From NCBI GenBank assembly GCA_963663945.1, contig OY760687.1:2046001-2110000 (forward strand): a stretch of DNA of 64,000 bases, in the 5' to 3' direction. The notes under the pieces were generated by a model, which searched no databases, was not told the origin of the DNA, and saw only the letters and a list, made by a program, of their open reading frames with translations. Made by a program: the position numbers and the translations under genes. This document shows positions 35,254 through 43,798 of this stretch, in pieces. The stretch is from Bin87 sp963663945 (GTDB lineage: Bacteria > Chloroflexota > Dehalococcoidia > Lucifugimonadales > UBA3495). Each line of letters starts with the position of its first letter. Positions within the stretch are counted from its first letter, which is position 1.

Positions 35254-35445
35254 CTACTCGCAGCGGAGGCAGCGCACGTCCTTGAAAACCCGGTCGTGAA
35301 TGTCCGGGTTCACGAGGATGTAGTCCATGACGATGCGGAGAACCTTGCCATCGTCAGCGATGTTGTACTTTTCCTTGGACGTATTGATTAGGCCGATGTG
35401 TTCGGCGTTGACGTCCACTGTCAGTGCGGTTTTGGTGCCGGCCAT
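35254..35445 (-). CDS. Small conserved-looking hypothetical protein
   Basis: A 63-aa product starting MAGTKTALTVDVNAEHIGLI with a possible helix-rich middle (ADDGKVLRIVMDYILV) and a C-terminal CLRC pair. AGGAGC lies 8-9 bases before the ATG, which supports a real gene. It converges on the DHQase-like gene. The style (short, sequence-specific start, DNA-binding-like helix) hints at a ribbon-helix-helix protein, but I cannot confirm that. Confidence 0.6.
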   Translation of the reverse strand: MAGTKTALTVDVNAEHIGLINTSKEKYNIADDGKVLRIVMDYILVNPDIHDRVFKDVRCLRCE

Positions 35446-35821
35446 AGTTCAAAGCTCCTCTTGATCGGGGTGGGATTCGCGGCCAGCGAGGTCGCGGTCG
35501 CGCCCGCATAGGATAGCCGCCGGGTACAGGATAGTTCAACCGCCGGGGGATATCCGCCTTCGCGGGTGCGGGGCGCCGGGGGACCGTTACCGAGCGGCCT
35601 ACGCCCAAGGGGAGTTTCCGGGTTTACCGGTTACGGTCCCCGCATTCACCAAAGATCACTGCGATTCTGCGCGCCTGACGGGTGGCGCACCCTGCGAAGG
35701 GTGCCGCGATGGCCGCGGGCGGAAGGATCAGTCCAAATCACGGACTGATTCGTAGAGAAATAAACCAACCCGCGGGTCTAGACTCGGCATCCAACAAATC
35801 AACGACGTCCGGAGAGCAGTC
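35446..35821. other. Intergenic region upstream of the zinc ribbon gene
   Basis: 376 bp without a coding frame I can support. Its right half (35687-35776) folds into several stems, described as a separate leader feature. Confidence 0.45.
35687..35776 (+). ncRNA. Candidate structured leader RNA of the zinc ribbon gene
   Basis: Three stems fit together. First is GCACCCT / AGGGTGC with a GCGA tetraloop (35687-35704). Next, CCGCGGG (35713-35719) can pair with CCCGCGG (35769-35775). Inside that, ATCAGTCC / GGACTGAT closes a 7-nt loop (35727-35749). The gene start is 46 nt downstream. It matches no riboswitch class I recognise. Confidence 0.4.
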
Positions 35822-36040
35822 ATGGCGATCACAACCGCGACCTACGTATGTGCAAAGTGCCAGTACACGAAGTGTGACATGGACGAATTTCGTGCTACAG
35901 GGGGCAATTTCGCAAAGATATTCGACGTCCAGAACAAAAAGTTCACGACCCTTTCTTGCAAGCAGTGCGGGTACACCGAGATTTACAAGGGAAGTACATC
36001 CACGCTGGGCAACGTTTTTGATTTCTTCGCTGGCGGCTAG
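35822..36040 (+). CDS. Small zinc ribbon protein (COG3478/YpzJ-like)
   Basis: A 72-aa protein with CAKCQYTKC near residue 10 and CKQCGYTEIYKG near residue 46, the two knuckles of a nucleic-acid-binding zinc ribbon. The end STLGNVFDFFAGG resembles the COG3478 family tail. GGAGAGCAGTC lies before the ATG. An intrinsic terminator follows directly, so it is a single-gene unit. Confidence 0.85.
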   Translation: MAITTATYVCAKCQYTKCDMDEFRATGGNFAKIFDVQNKKFTTLSCKQCGYTEIYKGSTSTLGNVFDFFAGG

Positions 36041-36070
36041 CCGCGTGCAGTTCGGCAAAGAGAAAACTAA

Positions 36071-36098
36071 GCCCTCCGCATGAAGCGGAGGGCATTTT
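36071..36098 (+). terminator. Intrinsic terminator after the zinc ribbon gene
   Basis: GCCCTCCGC (36071-36079), loop ATGAA, GCGGAGGGC (36085-36093), followed by ATTTTC. It also sits at the end of the tRNA-Glu transcript on the other strand. Confidence 0.85.
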
Positions 36099-36105
36099 CA
36101 TTTGC

Positions 36106-36184
36106 TGGTACCCCGGATGGGCTTCGATCCCATGATCTCCACCTTGAAAGGGTGGCGTCCTTGACCAGGCTAGACGACCGGGGC
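36106..36184 (-). tRNA. tRNA-Glu, anticodon UUC, CCA encoded
   Basis: On the minus strand 79 nt fold as a cloverleaf. Acceptor GCCCCGG pairs with CCGGGGT (one G-U), D-arm is GTC...GAC, and the anticodon stem CCACC/GGTGG holds loop CTTTCAA with TTC at positions 34-36. A 5-nt variable loop and T-arm ATGGG-ATCGAAG-CCCAT follow, then A-CCA. The first base corresponds to 36184. Confidence 0.96.
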
Positions 36185-36234
36185 GAGTGACGCGGTCAAA
36201 TCCACGTGCAAACAGTTTATCACAGAGCCTGGAA

Positions 36235-37263
36235 TTACGGGTAAACGGCCAGCGCTTCCAGCGACATCTCCTCAGGAAAGCCGCACATGAGGTTCATGTT
36301 CTGGACCGCCTGTCCGGCCGCCCCCTTGACCAGGTTGTCCAGGCAACTGATCACGATGAGTCGGTTGGTACGCGGATCGACCACCGGGTAGACCAGGCAA
36401 TAGTTGTTGCCCAGGGTCTGCTTGGTTTGGGGTGGCGCGTTGGTCACGTGCACGAAAGCGTCATCGGCGTAGAAATCCCGATAGACCTCGCGGACGCGCT
36501 CACTGGCGTCCGGATCCTGGGCGACGTCATCCTGGAGCGGAGCGTAGCAGGAACTGAGGATGCCACGGGTCATGGGTATCAGGTGGGTCAGGAAAGTGAG
36601 GTTGACCGGGTCATTGGCCATGCCATCGAGCTCCTGGCTGATTTCGGGCAGGTGGCGATGTCCGTTGACGGAGTAGGCCATCACGTTCTCGTTGACCTCC
36701 GAGAAGTGGGTGGTCATGCTGAGGGTCCGCCCGGCGCCGGAAACGCCGGACTTGCTGTCCACGATGATGTCGCCGCCGATCAGGCCGTGTTCGATGGCCG
36801 GCGCCAGAGCCAGTATGGCGCTGCTGGGATAGCATCCCGGGTTCGCCACCAGGCGGGCGTCAGCCACGGCGTCGCGGTTCAGCTCGGTGAGGCCGTAGAC
36901 CGCCTCTTCCAGGTACGTGGGATCAGGGTGCTCGACGCCGTACCACTGACTGTAGACGTCGGCCTGCTTGAGGCGGAAATCCGCGGAGATGTCGACGACC
37001 TTGACGCCCTGCTCGAGCAGCGGGATACAGGCTTCGGCGCTGGCCTTGTGGGGCAGCGCCGAGAAGACCAGATCGAGGTCTTCGCAAAGGTCAGCGGTGA
37101 TACCGAGGTCCATGTTGTCCAGATGAGGGAAAACCTCGCCCAGGGCTTGACCGGCGGCGCTGCGTCCTGTGACCGACGCGATTTCGACTTCGGGGTGATG
37201 GCGCAGGATGCGTACGAGTTCGCAGCCCGCGTATCCGGTGACATTGATGATTCCGACTTTCAC
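36235..37263 (-). CDS. argC: N-acetyl-gamma-glutamyl-phosphate reductase
   Basis: The third step of arginine synthesis: NADPH reduction of N-acetylglutamyl phosphate. The 342-aa protein begins VGIINVTGYAGCELVRIL (nucleotide loop), has DLVFSALPHKAS, the catalytic ANPGCYPSSAILAL near residue 145, and SGVSGAGRTLS and NGHRHLPEI. The start is GTG 37263, whose GTGA overlaps the nth stop, so the two are coupled. No other arg gene lies in the window. Confidence 0.95.
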   Translation of the reverse strand: MKVGIINVTGYAGCELVRILRHHPEVEIASVTGRSAAGQALGEVFPHLDNMDLGITADLCEDLDLVFSALPHKASAEACIPLLEQGVKVVDISADFRLKQADVYSQWYGVEHPDPTYLEEAVYGLTELNRDAVADARLVANPGCYPSSAILALAPAIEHGLIGGDIIVDSKSGVSGAGRTLSMTTHFSEVNENVMAYSVNGHRHLPEISQELDGMANDPVNLTFLTHLIPMTRGILSSCYAPLQDDVAQDPDASERVREVYRDFYADDAFVHVTNAPPQTKQTLGNNYCLVYPVVDPRTNRLIVISCLDNLVKGAAGQAVQNMNLMCGFPEEMSLEALAVYP

Positions 37264-38135
37264 GATTGGAGCTCCTTGACGACCTGGGTGTGCGGGACGG
37301 GAGTGGGCGCTTCTTGGCGTCGTCGACGACGCCCGGGCGCCTGACCGTCGGGCCGGTCGATGTCGGCAGTATCGTGAGTGGGCGCGTCGGGCTCCGTGGC
37401 TGCGGCGGTCGCCGCAGCCTGCCGGATCGCATCCTCATCGCGAGAGGGACAACCGTAGTTCACCACGCAGTCGGCGCAACGGGGCCGCTGTGCCTTGCAC
37501 ACCTGGCGACCGTGAGTGATGAACGCAGCGTGGAAGGGATAGACATCCTCCGGCGGCATGGCGGCCTCAAGCACCTCGTGGGCTTTGTCCGCGTTGACTT
37601 TGGGGCCGATGATGCCGAGACGCTGACTGACCCGGAAGATGTGGGTGTCCACGGCCATCGCCGGCATGCCGAGGGAGAAACTCAGGATTATGCCCGCCGA
37701 TTTGGGGCCAATGCCGGGCAGCTGGCGCAACCAGGCGCGGGCTTCGTCCATGGGCATCTCGGCAAGAAACTGGAGGTCCAGAGAGCCGTCGTTCAGGTCC
37801 AGGATACGACCCAACACATCCTTGATGCGGGGAGCCTTGACCTTGGCCAGGCCGCCGCCCGAGATGGCCTCTTCGATGCCGGCCACTTCGGCCGCGGCCA
37901 CCGTCTCGAGAGTACCGAACGTGTGCATCAGGTTGCGGAAAGCGCGCTCCGAGTTCCGGTCCGACGTGTGCTGGGACAGGATCGTGAAGACGAGTTCGTG
38001 GGCGGGGTCCAGGCGCGGTTCGTTTTCGAACGGCCCGTACTCATCCGTCAGCAGCCGTATGGCGTCAGAGATCGTGACGCCGGGCTTTTTCGACCGGCGG
38101 GAGCGGCGGGTTTTGGCTGCGGCTTTGGGAGGCAT
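37260..38135 (-). CDS. nth: Endonuclease III-like DNA glycosylase/AP lyase with C-terminal tail
   Basis: Removes oxidised pyrimidines. The 291-aa protein has a basic N-terminus and the HhH motif LRQLPGIGPKSAGIIL with the catalytic Lys (GPKSA, residue ~144). The VDTHIFRVSQRLG segment carries the catalytic Asp, and the 4Fe-4S loop is CKAQRPRCADCVVNYGC. A disordered ~55-residue tail follows the cluster. ATG 38135 is chosen; a GTG at 38180 would add 15 unremarkable residues. The coupling to argC has no obvious functional reason. Confidence 0.92.
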   Translation of the reverse strand: MPPKAAAKTRRSRRSKKPGVTISDAIRLLTDEYGPFENEPRLDPAHELVFTILSQHTSDRNSERAFRNLMHTFGTLETVAAAEVAGIEEAISGGGLAKVKAPRIKDVLGRILDLNDGSLDLQFLAEMPMDEARAWLRQLPGIGPKSAGIILSFSLGMPAMAVDTHIFRVSQRLGIIGPKVNADKAHEVLEAAMPPEDVYPFHAAFITHGRQVCKAQRPRCADCVVNYGCPSRDEDAIRQAAATAAATEPDAPTHDTADIDRPDGQAPGRRRRRQEAPTPVPHTQVVKELQS

Positions 38136-38253
38136 CTTCGGTTGGCACAATTGCAACACCGGGATTTTAGCACAGGGCACGCTCGATAGGCCGGGGATTT
38201 GCCTCCTACCGATGGTACCGCTGCGGGCGTGCCGGGTGGTCGCCGTCCAGGAA

Positions 38254-39555
38254 TCAGGCCGGACGCGGCTGAGACCGGGGCCGAGTTTCGGGAGGCGGCT
38301 GGGAGGGCCTGGTCACCAACGGCGTCAGGAACAGAGCGGGCAAAGAGATGGCGATGCACGCGAGGGCACTCCAGGTTACCGACCACTGAATTCCGATCTG
38401 ATCGCCCAGCCAACCCATGAGCAGCACACCAGGTGGGGTTCCGATTCCGATGCACAGGCTCATCATCCCCACCATGCGTCCGCGCATCTCCGGCGGAGAG
38501 GAACGCATCGTTATGGTGCTCTGCATCGTGCCGAAACAGGAAAGGCCAATGCCGCTGAGGACCAGAATGGCGAAGGTGGCGCCGTACCAGGGCAGCCACA
38601 CGAATATGACCGACGTGACCATCACGGCGAATGCGCCGGCGGCGAAATACCGACCGTGGTAGCTGATCGAGCCCATGGAGGCGATGATGCCGGCAGTGAC
38701 GAGCTGTCCTATCGACTCTGCGGCGGCCAGGACACCCACCAGCGCCTCTCCGACCATGAGGTGGTCGCGACCAATGGCGGGCACGAACTGACGGGCAGGG
38801 AAGGCGAGGCCGTTGATAACCATCGTGATGAACAACATACCGAGCAGCTGACGGTGGCCGAAAGCAGCCCGGACCACATCGCCCAGACTGTCCCAGATGG
38901 GTTCGACCCGCCACTCTCGTTCCATTTTAGGAATGCGAACCCGGAAGGCGAGCAACACGGCAGCCAGGTGCATCGTGGCAATGCCCAGGAAGGCCCAGGT
39001 GTAGCCGGGGTAATGAGGCCAGAAGTAACCGACGTGCTGAATCAACAAACCGCCGATGGGCTGACCGGCCATCCGACCTATGGTCATGCTGATCGAATCG
39101 ATGGACAGGGCGTTGACGATGCGGCGCTCGCCGACGATGTCGAACACTGCGGTGCGGCGGGCGGGGTCTTCCAGGGCACGACTCACTCCTTGCAGCAGCA
39201 TAGCGGCGAAAACGTGCCAAGCGACGATTTGACCGGTGACCAGCAACAGGAACAGAGCGACGGCGGCGGCGAGCTTGATGGCCAGGGAAATGATCCAGAT
39301 CTTTTTGCGGTCGAACCGGTCGGCGATGATGCCGGTGAACGGGGACAGGAAAGGCCGGGGAAGGTTTTCGAAACCGAGCACCAGACCCAGCATGAGGGCG
39401 GAGTCGGTTAGGGAGTAGACCAGGACGCTGGCAACGAAGAGCTCCATCCAGCGGGTCAACTCAGCGACGTTCACCACATACCAGATCGACCGAAAACCCG
39501 GGTTGCCAAGAACCTCGAGCATGGGGGATGTGGGACGGACGCCAAAGCGTGCCAT
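38254..39555 (-). CDS. MFS transporter, EntS/MFS_3-like exporter
   Basis: A 433-aa protein with about 12 membrane helices. FRSIWYVVNVAELTRWMEL starts the first helix. GIIADRFDRKKIWIIS is the MFS loop 2-3 motif, and EDPARRTAVFDIVGERRIVNALS is typical of the MFS_3 (enterobactin/drug exporter) group. C-terminal MRSSPPEMRGRMVGMMSLC is the second-half loop. The substrate is not deducible. ATG 39555 has GGAG 8-9 bases upstream; a longer reading to 39759 is hydrophilic and lacks family similarity. Confidence 0.86.
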   Translation of the reverse strand: MARFGVRPTSPMLEVLGNPGFRSIWYVVNVAELTRWMELFVASVLVYSLTDSALMLGLVLGFENLPRPFLSPFTGIIADRFDRKKIWIISLAIKLAAAVALFLLLVTGQIVAWHVFAAMLLQGVSRALEDPARRTAVFDIVGERRIVNALSIDSISMTIGRMAGQPIGGLLIQHVGYFWPHYPGYTWAFLGIATMHLAAVLLAFRVRIPKMEREWRVEPIWDSLGDVVRAAFGHRQLLGMLFITMVINGLAFPARQFVPAIGRDHLMVGEALVGVLAAAESIGQLVTAGIIASMGSISYHGRYFAAGAFAVMVTSVIFVWLPWYGATFAILVLSGIGLSCFGTMQSTITMRSSPPEMRGRMVGMMSLCIGIGTPPGVLLMGWLGDQIGIQWSVTWSALACIAISLPALFLTPLVTRPSQPPPETRPRSQPRPA

Positions 39556-39835
39556 GCAAAACACTCCGAGCCGGCGGAGTGGAAACCGCGAGCACGTGGG
39601 GATTTTACACGGCAACCGCGAAGGTAGCGTAGTTGCGTGGTGACCACACAGAACGAAAACCCCGTTGAGGCGACCGGGAGACCGTAAGTGATGTCGCGAT
39701 GATCTACGCGAGTTTGCGGCCGGGTCCAGGAACGAACATACGCAAATCAGGCGACCCATTGCGGTCGCCAGCGCGTGAGCGTCTCCGGTCGGCTGGATCG
39801 GATCGATCAGTTTTCGCTTCAGACACGACTGGGGT

Positions 39836-39863
39836 TTGACAACCTTGGCGGTGTCGCTATCAT
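39836..39863 (+). promoter_or_regulatory. Candidate promoter of the sulfotransferase gene
   Basis: TTGACA (39836-39841), 16-bp spacer, TATCAT (39858-39863), 53 bp before the chosen ATG. The rest of the 360-bp gap (39556-39915) shows nothing else. Confidence 0.55.
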
Positions 39864-39915
39864 CGCCCCACGCCTGCTACCACAAACCGGAGATCGAGCA
39901 TACGGGAGGCGGAAA

Positions 39916-41133
39916 ATGGCCAGCCCGAGACTGACCAATGAGCGGTCCGAAACCAGTCGATCGTGGCGCCTTAGTCGTGTGGGTTATCGGCCCGGCGAGC
40001 CGAATCAATCGGCGACGTTTGCGTCCGGGTTCAACAGTTTCCTGACCACCGGAAAGTTATCGTTGGCGCTGCGACTTGGGTTCCAGCACGGAGTGGACCG
40101 CGAGTTCATGACGCGGTATCTCGGGCTCCTGTTTTGCGACGCGCTGTTTGCTCCCATGCGGCTGTGGCAAAACGTGGCCTACAGCGGCCGCATCAATCGC
40201 CAACAGTTGCATCCGGAGCCGCTCTTCCTGCTGGGATTCTGGAGGTCGGGCACCACGCTGTTGCACAACCTGATGTCGATGGATGCGAGATGGGGGTTCG
40301 TGAACACGTACCAGGCAGCGATGCCAGACGTGTTCCTGGCGGGTCAGAATCGCGTGCGCCGTATGATCGAAAGAAGCCTGCCGCCGGACCGCGGGGTGGA
40401 CAACATCCCGGTGGACTTCGCGATGCCTCAGGAAGAAGAAATCGCGATGATGTGCACGTCCGGCCTCAGCCCCTACACCTTCCTGCACTTTCCTCGGACG
40501 GCAGAACGGGCGCTTGACTACCTCTTCGTGGAGGAAAACCTCGACGCGCGGCAACGGGAACAGTGGAAGCGTGAATTCACCAAACTGCTCAAGGCCGCCA
40601 GTTACTACATGGGTGGCAAGCCGTTGCTCCTGAAATCGCCGTCCAACACCAGCCGGATCACGGCTCTGCTCGATTTGTTTCCTGACGCCAGGTTCGTTTA
40701 CATCCAGCGGGACCCTTACGACACGGTGCGGTCCTATGTCCACTTGATTCGCCTGATGAACGAATGGCACGCCCTGCAGCGGGTGGACTTTGAAGAACTC
40801 CTGCAGAAGCAGCTCGAAGTGTACCGAGACATGGCAGAGGCCTACCGGCGACAGAGGGACCTGATACCGGCCGACCGCCTGGTTGAGATCCGGTACGAGG
40901 AACTGGAACAGGACAAGGTGGGCCAGATTCGGCACATCTACGAAGTGCTGGGGCTGGAAGGCTACGCTGAATTCGAGCCACGATTGACCGAGTACGTGGA
41001 GTCAATAGAGGGCTTCCAGAAGAACCCGTCGCACGTGAGCGATCAGGTGATCGAGGCCGTCAACCGGTACGTCCCGTTCCTGGTTGCCGAGTACGGATAC
41101 GACTTCAGAGAAGCATCGGGCGGCAACGCCTGA
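39916..41133 (+). CDS. Sulfotransferase-family protein
   Basis: A 405-aa member of the PAPS-dependent sulfotransferase family. PLFLLGFWRSGTTLLHNLMS is the 5'-phosphosulfate loop (residues ~104-123). LLLKSPSNTSRITALLDLFP and FVYIQRDPYDTVRSYVHL form the 3'-phosphate-binding segment, and VEIRYEELEQD the later conserved block. The acceptor is unknown. I start at ATG 39916, where GGGAGGCGG lies in front; a promoter sits within the longer possible frame, supporting this. Confidence 0.86.
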   Translation: MASPRLTNERSETSRSWRLSRVGYRPGEPNQSATFASGFNSFLTTGKLSLALRLGFQHGVDREFMTRYLGLLFCDALFAPMRLWQNVAYSGRINRQQLHPEPLFLLGFWRSGTTLLHNLMSMDARWGFVNTYQAAMPDVFLAGQNRVRRMIERSLPPDRGVDNIPVDFAMPQEEEIAMMCTSGLSPYTFLHFPRTAERALDYLFVEENLDARQREQWKREFTKLLKAASYYMGGKPLLLKSPSNTSRITALLDLFPDARFVYIQRDPYDTVRSYVHLIRLMNEWHALQRVDFEELLQKQLEVYRDMAEAYRRQRDLIPADRLVEIRYEELEQDKVGQIRHIYEVLGLEGYAEFEPRLTEYVESIEGFQKNPSHVSDQVIEAVNRYVPFLVAEYGYDFREASGGNA

Positions 41134-41297
41134 GGCCACCGTGATAACATTTGACCAGAGGGGAGACTCAGGCACGAGCACATGCCGGGCAGATCCTCGG
41201 GGCAACCCGGCGGGGAAGTCCCAGCCTGTGCTATCCATACGTGGTCGGGTCGTACCTGCGAGAACGCCCACAGAACGCCAGTCAGAAGGAGCCGGAC

Positions 41298-42179
41298 ATG
41301 GACCAGGCCGTGAAGGACTTTTGGAACGCCACGCGGGCGATCCTGAACGAAACCCCAGTGGACGCCGAACTCTCCCCTAACGAGGAACTCAGCGGGCGGG
41401 ACTACGAAACCTGGAACGTGGCCTTCCGAAGCTACGGCGGCCAGCGCCTGCGAGCGTTTTACACCGCCCCCCGTGACCTGCCGCCATCGGGCAAGTTTCC
41501 GGCGATGATTGCGGTTCCCGGCTATGGCGGCGGCAAGGAGATCCCGTTCCACGTTGTCATGCACGGTTTCGCGGTCTTAACGCTGTTCCCCAGGGCTCAG
41601 GGCGAAAGCGTCCCCGAATGGGACTTGCCTCATGGTACCAAGCTGACCTACAACGTCACCGACCGTGAGAACTATTACTATCGCGGCGCATATATGGATT
41701 GCGTCCGCGGGATTGATCTCCTCTCCGAGCGGGAAGAGGTCAATGCCAGCCGCATCGGCATGTGGAGCCGCAGCCAGGGTGGCGGGTTCACGCTGTCGAC
41801 GGCTGCCTTGGATTCGAGGCTGGCGGCAGCGGTGGCTGAAGAGCCATTCATGTGCAACTACCCGGTGGCGATCGACATTGAAACCCGGCCGTACGACGAG
41901 CTCCAGAACTACGTCCAACAACATCCGGAGCAGCGTCAGGCGATGCTGGATACTCTTCACTACTTCGATACGATGACCCTGGCCGACAATATCGAATGTC
42001 CAATCCTGGTGAACATCGGGATGGCCGATACCACCTGCCCGTACGACACCATCATGCCGGTGTTTGACCGCATTACAGCGCACAAGTCGCTGCTGGTGTA
42101 TCCGGACCTGACGCACAGCCCGTGCACCGATTTCAACGTGCACGCGATGAACTGGCTGAAGCGATACCTGGGCACCTGA
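41298..42179 (+). CDS. Alpha/beta hydrolase, acetyl xylan esterase (AXE1)-like
   Basis: A 293-aa hydrolase: FPAMIAVPGYGGGKEIPF oxyanion region, GVTLFPRAQGES-like LFPRAQGESVPEW, RGIDLLSEREEVNASRIGMWS, then SRSQGGGFTLSTAAL. The family elbow is GxSQGG; here the first Gly is Ser (S-R-S-Q-G-G), with the nucleophilic Ser kept. Asp in GMADTTCPYDT and His in DLTHSP complete the triad. It probably deacetylates a sugar or other ester. AAGGAG lies 7-8 bases before the ATG. HpaB-family oxygenase follows after 61 bp. Confidence 0.83.
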   Translation: MDQAVKDFWNATRAILNETPVDAELSPNEELSGRDYETWNVAFRSYGGQRLRAFYTAPRDLPPSGKFPAMIAVPGYGGGKEIPFHVVMHGFAVLTLFPRAQGESVPEWDLPHGTKLTYNVTDRENYYYRGAYMDCVRGIDLLSEREEVNASRIGMWSRSQGGGFTLSTAALDSRLAAAVAEEPFMCNYPVAIDIETRPYDELQNYVQQHPEQRQAMLDTLHYFDTMTLADNIECPILVNIGMADTTCPYDTIMPVFDRITAHKSLLVYPDLTHSPCTDFNVHAMNWLKRYLGT

Positions 42180-42240
42180 CCGGACGTCGCCGGCGAATGA
42201 CATAACTCAATACGAAACTTGGAAATGGGAGGCGGATAAC

Positions 42241-43698
42241 ATGCCCGCCAGAACCGGGGCCGAATACCTGGACGGCCTGAAGCAACAGGAACGCGAAATC
42301 TGGATGGACGGCCGCCGGGTGGAGGACGTGACCCAGTTTCCCGGGCTGGCCAACGGGGCCCGGTCCATCGCACACTTATACGACAGGCAGCACTATGGGG
42401 CTGCCGGCTCCACCATGACCTATCCCTCGCCCACCACGGGAGACCAGGTGGGACTGTCGTTCCTCATCCCCAAGACGAAGGACGATCTAGCTCGCCGCAG
42501 GGAGATGATGTCCCAGTGGGCCCACGCCAGCTACGGCATGATGGGACGGACGCCCGACTTCCTGAACCTCACGATCATGTCGATGGCGGCGGCCGGCGAC
42601 TTTTTCGGCGGAAACCGTCCGGAGTTCAAAAAGAACGTCGTCGATTATTACGAGTATGCCCGCGAGAACGACCTCTGCATGACCCATACGCTGGTGAACC
42701 TGCAACGGAACCGGGCGCCTTCTGCCACATCGATGAACTACAGCACCGACGTTGCGCTGCACGTGGTCAAGGAGACTGACGCCGGACTCGTGATCCGAGG
42801 GCCGCGGGTGCTGGCGACACTGGGGCCGCTGTCCGACGAGATCATGGTATATCCGACGCGATCGTCGCTGCTGGCGCGGGACGAGGACGCTCACAAGTAC
42901 GCCTTCGCCTTCGCAGTGCCGTGTGGAATCGATGGCTTGAAGTTCATCTGCCGCGAGAGTTTCGACCTTGGCAAGTCGCACTTCGACCACCCGCTGGGCT
43001 CACGGTTCGAGGAGATGGACGCGATCGTCTTCTTCGACGACGTGCTTGTGCCGTGGGAGAGGGTCTTCATGTACGGGGACCGGCACAAGTGCAACAACAT
43101 GTCCAATGAAACCGGCCAATACGTGCACACTGGGCATCAGGTCGTGACCAAGAACGTCGCCAAGTGCGAATTCATCACCGGGATCGCCAGCCTCATGGTG
43201 AAGACGCTGGGAAACGGGGAGATCCCGCAGGTGCAGGGGCTCATGGCCGAGCTGGTGGAAAACCTGGAGATCACCAAGGCGCTGCTGACGCAGTCGGAAG
43301 TCAACGCGAAGATCGACGACTGGGGGGTCATGCTGCCGGACCGGGTGCCGCTGAACGTGGCGCGCAACCTGTTCATCAAGATGTACCCCAGGATGGCGGA
43401 GATCATCCAATTGCTCGGATCCAGCAGCCTCATGGCCCTGCCATCGGAAGGCGACTTCGGCGGGCCCATGGCGGAGGTGCTGGACACCTACCTGGACACC
43501 GATACGGCCACGGCGCAGGAAAGAGTCAGGTTGTTCCGGCTGGCGTGGGACGCGGCGTGCAGCTCATTCGCCGGCCGACAGGTGCTCTACGAGCGGTATT
43601 TCCAGGGAGACTGGATGCGCAACGCCGCGCTGTTGTTGGGCATCTATGACCGCGAGCCGCTGGAGCAACAGGTGCGCGGGTTCCTCGAACGCGAGTGA
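42241..43698 (+). CDS. 4-Hydroxyphenylacetate 3-hydroxylase family (HpaB-like) flavin-dependent oxygenase
   Basis: A 485-aa protein of the HpaB/4-hydroxybutyryl-CoA dehydratase superfamily. Early residues have ARTGAEYLDGLKQQEREIWM; the middle has QRNRAPSATSMN, GLVIRGPRVLATLGPLSDEI and the flavin-binding FDDVLVPWERVFMYGD. The C-terminus is helical (LEITKALLTQSEVNA). Members ortho-hydroxylate phenols with FADH2 from a separate reductase; none is visible nearby. The lack of an iron-sulfur Cys/His set argues against a dehydratase. GGAGG stands 9 bases before the ATG. Confidence 0.9.
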   Translation: MPARTGAEYLDGLKQQEREIWMDGRRVEDVTQFPGLANGARSIAHLYDRQHYGAAGSTMTYPSPTTGDQVGLSFLIPKTKDDLARRREMMSQWAHASYGMMGRTPDFLNLTIMSMAAAGDFFGGNRPEFKKNVVDYYEYARENDLCMTHTLVNLQRNRAPSATSMNYSTDVALHVVKETDAGLVIRGPRVLATLGPLSDEIMVYPTRSSLLARDEDAHKYAFAFAVPCGIDGLKFICRESFDLGKSHFDHPLGSRFEEMDAIVFFDDVLVPWERVFMYGDRHKCNNMSNETGQYVHTGHQVVTKNVAKCEFITGIASLMVKTLGNGEIPQVQGLMAELVENLEITKALLTQSEVNAKIDDWGVMLPDRVPLNVARNLFIKMYPRMAEIIQLLGSSSLMALPSEGDFGGPMAEVLDTYLDTDTATAQERVRLFRLAWDAACSSFAGRQVLYERYFQGDWMRNAALLLGIYDREPLEQQVRGFLERE

Positions 43699-43748
43699 TT
43701 AGTGGCGGGGTGTTCGCTGAGGCATCCGGGGATCGACCATTAAAACTG

Positions 43749-43780
43749 TAGGGGCGAATGATCTTTCGCCCCTAGTTTTT
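43749..43780 (+). terminator. Intrinsic terminator after the HpaB-like gene
   Basis: TAGGGGCGAA (43749-43758), loop TGATCT, TTCGCCCCTA (43765-43774), then GTTTTT. It lies 50 bp after the stop codon and just before the end of the convergent phosphate-binding gene. Confidence 0.9.
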
Positions 43781-43798
43781 GCTGATTGGCGCCTTGGG

